From Pseudanabaena mucicola str. Chao 1806 (GTDB lineage: Bacteria; Cyanobacteriota; Cyanobacteriia; Pseudanabaenales; Pseudanabaenaceae), in assembly GCF_030323025.1 (NCBI RefSeq), contig NZ_CP097329.1, positions 2,776,001 through 2,840,000 on the forward strand: 64,000 bases of DNA, given 5' to 3'. The notes below the pieces were generated by a model. That model was given only the letters and a program-made list of their open reading frames with translations, was not told where the DNA came from and ran no database searches. Below, piece by piece: positions 54,863-61,822 of this stretch. Within the stretch, counting starts at the first letter, position 1, and each line of letters opens with the position of its first letter. The position numbers and the translations under genes are program-made.

Positions 54863-56590
54863 TTATTTCTTGTTCTTTAAGGTGGTGGTGCTATCAATGA
54901 TTCCATCACTGCCCTTGTCAAGTTCAATTGTGAGGCTGCCTCCTTTGCCAGTCCATTTGGCATAGTCCAAATAGAGGGTATCTCCTGAATCTAGTGTCAA
55001 ATCTTCACCCTCAAATTTTTGTTCGGTCTTGTCATCGACTCGACGAATGATCAAGTTAAACGTTGCTTCCTGTTTGCTCTCACTAATTTTGATACCAAAG
55101 CGACCTTTGGTAGTATCCAGATTTGCGCTGATCGTACCTCCAGCATCGATCTCTATTCCATCAAGCTCAAACTCATAGTCATCGTTCTTGCCAGAAGTTC
55201 CAAATATAATATTGGGAGTTTCCTTATTACCGGGTTGGTAGGATAAGCTCTGACCACTAGCATCAAATTTAATAGTGTCTTTTTGTCCTGATAGTACCTT
55301 AATCCCTTCTACAGCAAGATCGTAGTTAGGACCAATCATCGCAACATCAGTTAGATCTTTTCCATTACTTTTTTTGTTACCTTGCAAATTAATTGTGAAG
55401 GGGATATTAAGGGGAATATTGTAGACAGGTTCCTCATCATCTTGCCAAAGTTTGCTGCTCTTAATTGGAATGAATGTTGCTCCAGAGAAAGTGTTTACAA
55501 ACTTTTCATTCTCATAGCCAATTTTTTGATTGCCATTAGTAATTAGAATGTCAGCATCGCCTTCGAGAAAGATTTGGTTAAATTGTGCTGTGATTGCATT
55601 GCTAGTATTCCCTTTATTTGCAACTGTTTTGTCAGAACCATTTGTAGCAGATGTCTCATCAGTATCACAGAAATTACAGACTTGGCGCTCGTAGCGGGGT
55701 GGGGTGGGTGTTAAAGTGAGGGTCTTCGTATCAGCATCTCCTATATAAGTTGATTCAGGCTCATCAGGATTGGTTGCAGCGTAATATTTCCAAGTATTAG
55801 TATTACGATCAATCTCGACTTTTCTTTCTATTTTGGGATGGTTATTGTCATAGACCATGACCGCATAATTGCCATTACCTAAATCTTCCACTCCATAGGG
55901 AGTAATCGCATGACCACCTTTAAAACCATCTTGATAAATTCCCATGGTGTAGGTTTGCTCAATTGGAGCATTCGGTTTTAGCGTAGATAAAAGGATGTCT
56001 AACAATTCTGATGGAGTTTTATCTTTAATTTCACGATTTGCAGTTGGTTGTGTGTACTGAGTGGCAAACCAGTATGCAATCTCACGTTGTAGTTTTTCAT
56101 TACCCTGTAGAGATAGATCAGGGGTATTGCCAAATCCACTCACTTTGTCTTTATCAGCATAGAGAATCATACTGAGAGCCGCCATTCCTTCACAATGTCC
56201 GCCATTCATCAATTTATTGACTTCTTTCATCCATTGTTGAGCTGGAGGTGTCAGGATACAATTATCGCCACTGGTAGCACAAACCTGATTTCCAAACATT
56301 CTTTGTATTTCCACAGGTGAGAGATTCTTAATGTTGCTATCCTTGCCATAATTCTCAAAACTGAATCCATTCGATGCTGGACGGAAACCTAAATCTGCTA
56401 TGAGAGCGTTTGAGTTAGCTGATGTTGCTTTGGTCTTGTCTAAGGAGATAGTTTCCTTATTGCTAGAGGGAATAGCAGAATTAGATTGACATCCCACCAA
56501 AATCATCATCAAGGTTAGTGCGGAAACTGCTAGAAACCTAAACCAATGATTAAACAATCTAACAATGCTGATCTTTTTGTGTTCACGCAT
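54863..56590 (-). CDS. Lipoprotein with papain-like Cys/His/Asn pattern
   Basis: 575 aa, no family recognised with certainty. Lipoprotein signal with Cys34 (MILVGCQSN). Residues 100-260 show an order reminiscent of papain-fold peptidases or transglutaminase relatives: C133 in NGGHCEGMAAL, H227 in GFKGGHAITPYGVED, then VMVYDNNHP (D248-N250). The C-terminal half (about 330-575) is beta-rich and repetitive (FDASGQSLSYQPGNKETP, GTISANLDTTKGRFGI), like an adhesion or carbohydrate-binding region. It is anchored outside the inner membrane or on the outer membrane. A cysteine peptidase role is hypothesis. Confidence 0.55.
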   Translation of the reverse strand: MREHKKISIVRLFNHWFRFLAVSALTLMMILVGCQSNSAIPSSNKETISLDKTKATSANSNALIADLGFRPASNGFSFENYGKDSNIKNLSPVEIQRMFGNQVCATSGDNCILTPPAQQWMKEVNKLMNGGHCEGMAALSMILYADKDKVSGFGNTPDLSLQGNEKLQREIAYWFATQYTQPTANREIKDKTPSELLDILLSTLKPNAPIEQTYTMGIYQDGFKGGHAITPYGVEDLGNGNYAVMVYDNNHPKIERKVEIDRNTNTWKYYAATNPDEPESTYIGDADTKTLTLTPTPPRYERQVCNFCDTDETSATNGSDKTVANKGNTSNAITAQFNQIFLEGDADILITNGNQKIGYENEKFVNTFSGATFIPIKSSKLWQDDEEPVYNIPLNIPFTINLQGNKKSNGKDLTDVAMIGPNYDLAVEGIKVLSGQKDTIKFDASGQSLSYQPGNKETPNIIFGTSGKNDDYEFELDGIEIDAGGTISANLDTTKGRFGIKISESKQEATFNLIIRRVDDKTEQKFEGEDLTLDSGDTLYLDYAKWTGKGGSLTIELDKGSDGIIDSTTTLKNKK

Positions 56591-56711
56591 TTGATTTCAA
56601 ATATTTTGAGCAATCCTGATAGGTTAAGTTACTCAAACTGTTAAAATTTTTGTAAGGTTTAATAAAATTCTTTACAGTTTTAGTTATAAAACGCAGACAG
56701 GATCGCAAAAC

Positions 56712-57755
56712 GTGAGAATTGCAGTAGATGCGATGGGTGGGGACTTTGCCCCACGCGAAGTGGTTGAAGGAGCAATATTAGCTCAGACACAATTGGGTGT
56801 AGATATAGCGCTAGTTGGCGATCGCGATATTCTCGCGAACTACTTCAAGCAACATAACTATAAGGAAAGCGATCGCCTAGAGATCGTGCCATCGGAAGGC
56901 ATCATCGAGATGGATGATGAACCCCTCGAAGGGCTACGCCGCAAGCCTAACTCCTCGATCTCCGTTGCCATGAATTTAGTCAAGCGCAAGCAAGCAGATG
57001 CGGTAGTTTCGGCTGGACATTCTGGCGCAGCAATGGCAGCCGCCCTGCTCCGATTGGGGCGTTTACCTGGGGTAGACCGACCTGCGATCGGCGCATTATT
57101 TCCCACACAGGTTCCCCACAAGCCTGTATTGCTACTCGATGTTGGCGCAAACGTGGATTGTCGTCCCAAATTTTTAGAACAATTTGCGATCATGGGGTCG
57201 CTTTACAGTAAATATGCGATCGGTATTCAAGAGCCTAAAGTCGGGTTGCTTAATATTGGCGAAGAAGCCTGTAAAGGCAATGAGCTAGCGATTCGTGTAC
57301 ACCATTCCTTGCAGGATAATCGGCAAATCTTATTTGCTGGTAATGCTGAAGGTCGCGACATTCTAAAGGGGCAATTTGACGTAATTGTATGTGATGGCTT
57401 CACAGGTAATGTTGTCCTCAAATTTGCTGAGGGTGTCGGTAATGCTGTCATGCAAATTCTCAAAGAAGAATTGCCTAAAGGTTGGCGCGGTAAGCTTGGG
57501 GCTCTGCTCCTGAAACCTAATCTCAAGAAAGTTAAAGAACGCATTGATGCCGATGAGTATGGTGGGGCTTTATTGCTAGGTGTGGCAGGTATTTGTGTCA
57601 TTGGTCACGGTAGTTCTAACGCCATCAGCATTCGCAATGCTATCCGTGTCGCCAAGGATGCAGTGGAAAATGAAGTCCTAGAGCGCATCCGTGGTCAAAT
57701 TAAGCCCAAAGTAGCTGTCCCTGCGGATGATACCCCCGACGACCCGCCAACTTAA
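56712..57755 (+). CDS. plsX: Phosphate acyltransferase PlsX
   Basis: 347 aa. Converts acyl-ACP to acyl-phosphate for PlsY in phospholipid synthesis. Starts with GTG (VRIAVDAMGGDFAPREVVEGA) and has SAGHSGAAMAAALLRLGRLPGVDRPAIG and CDGFTGNVVLKFAEG. The fabH gene follows by 70 bases on the same strand, the widespread plsX-fabH operon. Confidence 0.96.
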   Translation: MRIAVDAMGGDFAPREVVEGAILAQTQLGVDIALVGDRDILANYFKQHNYKESDRLEIVPSEGIIEMDDEPLEGLRRKPNSSISVAMNLVKRKQADAVVSAGHSGAAMAAALLRLGRLPGVDRPAIGALFPTQVPHKPVLLLDVGANVDCRPKFLEQFAIMGSLYSKYAIGIQEPKVGLLNIGEEACKGNELAIRVHHSLQDNRQILFAGNAEGRDILKGQFDVIVCDGFTGNVVLKFAEGVGNAVMQILKEELPKGWRGKLGALLLKPNLKKVKERIDADEYGGALLLGVAGICVIGHGSSNAISIRNAIRVAKDAVENEVLERIRGQIKPKVAVPADDTPDDPPT

Positions 57756-57825
57756 TACTTACCTATATTGTTGTTGCTGCGCGTCAACAATATAGCTTTT
57801 TACTTATCCAGCCCAAATATAGCCC

Positions 57826-58797
57826 ATGACTAATACTGAATCTTCTCTGCTCGGAGTACGTTTTATTGGTAGCGGTTCTGCCGTTCCTGATCGCGTATTG
57901 ACCAATCAAGACCTTGCCCAGATGGTAGATACCAATGACGAGTGGATCTCCTCGCGGACAGGTATCAGAGAGCGCCACATTGCCGATGGTGAGAATGATT
58001 CAGTAGCTAACTTAGCGGCTAAAGCTGCTCAACAGGCGATCGCCGCCGCAGGTTTACAGCCCGAAAATATTGACCTAATTATTTTATCTACTTCTACCTC
58101 TGACGATTTATTTGGTACGGCAGGGAGGGTGCAAAAAATCCTAGGAGCAGAGCGAGCTGTTGCTTTCGATCTGGTGGCAGCCTGTTCAGGATTTGTTTTT
58201 GGTTTAGTGACTGCCTCCCAATATATTCGTACAGGTGTTTACAAAAACGTTTTGCTAATTGGGGCAGATGTTCTCTCGCGTTGGGTCGATTGGCAAGATC
58301 GGCGCACTTGTATTTTGTTTGGTGATGGTGCGGGAGCCGTGGTTTTACAATCTAGCAGTCAAAATAGCTTGCTAGGCTTTGAGATGCGAAGCGATGGTAA
58401 GGGTAATGACTTGCTCAATATCAATTATCTTGGACGTAGTACCTTCCATCCGATTACGATGAATGGACAGGAAGTTTATCGGTTTGCGGTGCGGCGTGTG
58501 CCAGAGGTGATCGAAAAGTCCTTGCACCATGCTGGTCTAGCAGTTAACGATCTGGATTGGTTAATCATGCATCAAGCCAATCAACGCATTATTGACGCAG
58601 TGGTCAATCGCTTTGGAATTGATCCTGCTAAAGCAGTGAGCAATATGGGCAAATATGGCAATACTTCGGCTGCTTCAATTCCGATCGCCTTAAATGAATG
58701 GGTCAAAGCAGACAAAATTCAAAAAGATAATTTAATTGCGATCGCAGGTTTTGGAGCAGGGCTAAGTTGGGGTTCGGCGGTGTTTCGCTGGGGTTAG
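57826..58797 (+). CDS. fabH: 3-oxoacyl-ACP synthase III (FabH)
   Basis: 323 aa, initiates fatty acid synthesis from acetyl-CoA and malonyl-ACP. Catalytic C120 in VAACSGFVFGL, His in IMHQANQRI and Asn in YGNTSAASIP are all present. Standard length. Confidence 0.96.
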   Translation: MTNTESSLLGVRFIGSGSAVPDRVLTNQDLAQMVDTNDEWISSRTGIRERHIADGENDSVANLAAKAAQQAIAAAGLQPENIDLIILSTSTSDDLFGTAGRVQKILGAERAVAFDLVAACSGFVFGLVTASQYIRTGVYKNVLLIGADVLSRWVDWQDRRTCILFGDGAGAVVLQSSSQNSLLGFEMRSDGKGNDLLNINYLGRSTFHPITMNGQEVYRFAVRRVPEVIEKSLHHAGLAVNDLDWLIMHQANQRIIDAVVNRFGIDPAKAVSNMGKYGNTSAASIPIALNEWVKADKIQKDNLIAIAGFGAGLSWGSAVFRWG

Positions 58798-58930
58798 ATA
58801 GACAGCATTAGAATTTCTTGTATTTCTTTTGTGACTTTAGGCATCTAGGCAAGCCTGTCAAAAAGATGTAATAATTTGTAACAGAATTGACAAGCGATCG
58901 CTTAACCATACGTTCAAAACGATCAAACCC

Positions 58931-59332
58931 ATGGAACCCGAATCAATCAATACGGAAACTTCTGACGCAGAAACTAAACCAGTACTCAATATCACCATAG
59001 TCGAAGCCCCAGAAGTCAAAGAGGAACCCCATCGTCATGAATGTGGCGTATGCGGCTATATATACGAACCATCAATCGGTGATGCTAAACGGAATATTCC
59101 TGCGGGTACGCCCTTTGAAGAAATCGCCGAAGACTGGCGCTGCCCTGTCTGTAACACTAAGAAAAAATCATTCTCAGATATTGGTGTTGCTTCCAAGCCT
59201 TCAGGATTTACTGAGAACCTTGGCTATGGTTTTGGCGTAAATGTCCTGACACCTAACCAAAAAAACCTACTTATATTTGGATCATTGGCACTTGCTGTCA
59301 TTTTCTTTATCAGTCTTTACGCACTCGATTAA
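58931..59332 (+). CDS. rubA: Membrane-anchored rubredoxin RubA
   Basis: 133 aa. The rubredoxin iron site is C38-x2-C41 ... C71-x2-C74 (ECGVCGYIYEP, WRCPVCNTKK), followed by one C-terminal helix (about 111-131). RubA is needed for photosystem I and II assembly. The ycf48 gene follows by 74 bases, as in other cyanobacteria, but the psbEFLJ genes that usually come next are absent here. Confidence 0.95.
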   Translation: MEPESINTETSDAETKPVLNITIVEAPEVKEEPHRHECGVCGYIYEPSIGDAKRNIPAGTPFEEIAEDWRCPVCNTKKKSFSDIGVASKPSGFTENLGYGFGVNVLTPNQKNLLIFGSLALAVIFFISLYALD

Positions 59333-59406
59333 TTATTAATTAACTAATTCGATATTCACTCAGCATTATTCAGCATTATAAATTCACGCACTTTTATTAA
59401 TTTTTT

Positions 59407-60408
59407 ATGAAACAAAGCATAAAACGCTTTCTTAGCTCTCTATTTGTTTGTGTATTGATTTGCGTATCTTTATTAGGCGTAGCAATGCCTAGTGCCTCGG
59501 CAAATCATGGTAACTGGCACAAAGTGGAGCTACCTGTAGCCATCACCCCGCTTGATCTCTGGTTTGACAAATATGAACCCAATCACGGCTGGCTAGTAGG
59601 TACTGACGCAACTTTGCTGGAGTCCACCGACGGAGGCAAGACTTGGGAAGAGCGTAAACTCGATCTAGGTGATGGCATCTACCGTTTCTCGTCAATTAGT
59701 TTCTCTGGTAACGAAGGTTGGATTACAGGTCAGCCTGCACTCCTGCTACATACCACTGATAATGGTCAATCTTGGTCACGGATTGGGCTTAGTTCCAAAC
59801 TCCCTGGCGATCCCTTTAAGATCGTGGCTCAAGGTCGTAACTCTGCGGAAATGGTTACAGATTTAGGTGCAATTTACAGCACTCAAGATGGGGGGCAAAA
59901 CTGGAAAGCATTAGTTACCCAAGCCGTTGGTAATGCTCGTAATATCTATCGCAGTGATGATGGTCGTTATGTAGCGATTTCGGCAAATGGAAACTTCTAT
60001 TCCACATGGCAACCAGGAGATATGACTTGGATTCAGCATAATCGTAATAGCTCTCGCCGTGTGCAGAATATGGGCTATACGCCAGACAATCGCCTCTGGA
60101 TGCTCAATCGTGGCGGTCAAGTGCAATTTAGTGAAGTTGGCGAGTTTGATAAATGGGAAAAGAAACAAACTCCTAAAGATGGAGGCGGTTTTGGTCTGCT
60201 CGATCTTGCTTATCAAGATGGCAATAATGTCTGGATTTCTGGAGGTAGTTCGAGATTACTCCATAGCGAAGATGGTGGCAAAACTTGGAAGCGTGATGGG
60301 TCTGCCGCAAATGCGGGTGCAAACCTTTACAAACTTTACTTTTTCTCAAAAGATCGTGGTTTCGTAGTTGGACAAAATGGCACATTACTAGCCTATTCTC
60401 CAGACTAA
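59407..60408 (+). CDS. ycf48: Photosystem II assembly factor Ycf48 (HCF136)
   Basis: 333 aa lumenal seven-bladed beta-propeller that helps early D1 and reaction-centre assembly. A signal peptide (LFVCVLICVSLLGVAMPSASA) is followed by recurrent blades containing SxDGGKTWE, DNGQSWSR, QDGGQNWK and EDGGKTWKRD. Same operon as rubA. Ended by two GAA-capped hairpins instead of running into psbE. Confidence 0.95.
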   Translation: MKQSIKRFLSSLFVCVLICVSLLGVAMPSASANHGNWHKVELPVAITPLDLWFDKYEPNHGWLVGTDATLLESTDGGKTWEERKLDLGDGIYRFSSISFSGNEGWITGQPALLLHTTDNGQSWSRIGLSSKLPGDPFKIVAQGRNSAEMVTDLGAIYSTQDGGQNWKALVTQAVGNARNIYRSDDGRYVAISANGNFYSTWQPGDMTWIQHNRNSSRRVQNMGYTPDNRLWMLNRGGQVQFSEVGEFDKWEKKQTPKDGGGFGLLDLAYQDGNNVWISGGSSRLLHSEDGGKTWKRDGSAANAGANLYKLYFFSKDRGFVVGQNGTLLAYSPD

Positions 60409-60421
60409 AAAAATCGTGCTA

Positions 60422-60470
60422 AAAAAGGAAAGGAGGGGCGGCGCGAAGCGCCGCCCCTCCTTTCCTTTTT
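60422..60470. terminator. 23-bp perfect-arm hairpin with GAA apex
   Basis: AAAAAGGAAAGGAGGGGCGG and onward (60422-60444) pairs with 60448-60470. The T5 arm end makes it a strong terminator for ycf48. Confidence 0.85.
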
Positions 60471-60482
60471 AGGATTACCCTA

Positions 60483-60511
60483 AAAACATCCCCGCGAAGC
60501 GGGGATGTTTT
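60483..60511. terminator. 13-bp hairpin with GAA apex
   Basis: AAAACATCCCCGC / GCGGGGATGTTTT around GAA. It overlaps the plsC stop region and probably terminates plsC on the minus strand. Confidence 0.8.
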
Positions 60512-61181
60512 ATCTGCCTAATGCGTGGAGTGCATTAATTGCATCCGCGCATTTTTGTGTATAAGCCTCAAGGGTAGCGCGATCGCCTGACTCTGGAGCA
60601 GGAATCAACTCCCCAATCCGCACCGTTACAGGCTGAAATAATTTAGGAAATTTAGCTCCTTTCGGTAAAATCGTTTCTGTCCCCCACACCGATACAGGTA
60701 AAAAAGGTGCATTGGTTTTTGAGGCAATCATGGCGGCTCCTAATTTAGGATTAGTAATTTTGCCGTCAAGGGTACGTGTCCCTTCCAAGAAAATACCCGT
60801 CGCCCAGCCCTTATTAATTGACTCGATCGCCGATCTAATTGCCGCGCGATCGCCTGCCCCACGTTTCACAGGGTATGCCCCAAAAGCCTTAATCGCTTGC
60901 TTTAACACAGGTATTTCAAACAATTCTTCCTTTGCCATAAAAGCTACAGGACGTGCCATACAACTACCAACGATCAAAGGATCAAAATCACTGGCATGGT
61001 TACTAACTACGATGAGATTGCCTGTGAGTGGCACATTTTCAGCGCCGTAAATACGTTCTTGGTAAAACAAGTACAGCAGTGGACGCACCACTAGCCACTT
61101 AAACATCATATATAAAAGATGATTACCGCCTTGAGCCTTTTCATTATCTTTGGTAGTTGTAGGGGTAGTTTCGTTTTCCAT
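60510..61181 (-). CDS. plsC: 1-acyl-glycerol-3-phosphate acyltransferase (PlsC)
   Basis: 223 aa. Makes phosphatidate from lysophosphatidate. Motif I NHASDFDP (H62, D67), motif II YPVKRGAGDRAAIRSA and motif III FLEGTRTLDG are intact, with one membrane-associated N-terminal helix. bolA lies 58 bases upstream on the same strand. Confidence 0.93.
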   Translation of the reverse strand: MENETTPTTTKDNEKAQGGNHLLYMMFKWLVVRPLLYLFYQERIYGAENVPLTGNLIVVSNHASDFDPLIVGSCMARPVAFMAKEELFEIPVLKQAIKAFGAYPVKRGAGDRAAIRSAIESINKGWATGIFLEGTRTLDGKITNPKLGAAMIASKTNAPFLPVSVWGTETILPKGAKFPKLFQPVTVRIGELIPAPESGDRATLEAYTQKCADAINALHALGR

Positions 61182-61239
61182 TTACCAATTGTCCAAAACT
61201 TTGCTTCTTAAACTTAGTACGAATTAGGTACGTCGTCTC

Positions 61240-61524
61240 TTAAAGTTGTTGCCATTGTTCGGGAGTATAGGTTTTTAAGGCTAGGGCATGAATTGTCGTT
61301 TGCATTTGATCGGCGAGCGCAGCATAGACCATGCGATGTTGCTGCATCATGGTTTTACCTGCAAAACTTTCTGAAACAACGATCGCATCATAATGACCAC
61401 TGCCAACTTGGGAATTCATTCTGCCCTGATGATGTTTATGCAAATCACTACGATCTTCAATTTCTACAATCGAAGCGCTGATTTTTTCTGCCAAAATATT
61501 TTTGATAGTAGTGATAGTATCCAT
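61240..61524 (-). CDS. bolA: BolA-family protein
   Basis: 94 aa. Core DLHKHHQGRMNSQVGSGHYDAIVVSESFAGKTMMQQHRMVYAAL with the metal-ligand histidine of the BolA fold. BolA proteins pair with monothiol glutaredoxins in Fe-S handling. Precedes plsC on the same strand. Confidence 0.92.
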   Translation of the reverse strand: MDTITTIKNILAEKISASIVEIEDRSDLHKHHQGRMNSQVGSGHYDAIVVSESFAGKTMMQQHRMVYAALADQMQTTIHALALKTYTPEQWQQL

Positions 61525-61621
61525 TAATTTCTGAGTGCTTTAAGTGATTGTTTTTGCTTTAGTTTAGTTGACTTAATGAAGAATACATAACTAATTTAGT
61601 TTTAGTATTTTTTCTAAAGAT

Positions 61622-61714
61622 TAGGACTTACGCAAACGGAATGAATTTATTACGCTTGAGGTATATGTGATGCGGGCTTCGCCCGCATCACATATACCTC
61701 AAGCGTAAGTCCTA
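61622..61714 (+). mobile_element. Element B (93 bp), copy 3
   Basis: TAGGACTTACGC ... GCGTAAGTCCTA, same length as copy 1. A 5-bp target duplication AAGAT flanks it (61617-61621 / 61715-61719). Hairpin arms read ATATGTGATGCGGGC where copy 1 has AGATGTGGTGCGGGC; both copies are fully complementary inside. Apex TTC. Confidence 0.9.
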
Positions 61715-61822
61715 AAGATTTATAGCTGCCTTGCAATACCGTTTTTTTTGAAATTAAGGAGTGATATATTTGTGATAGTGCTTCGAGATTTCCTCTCTTA
61801 AATAAACGAATTAGTGGTATTT

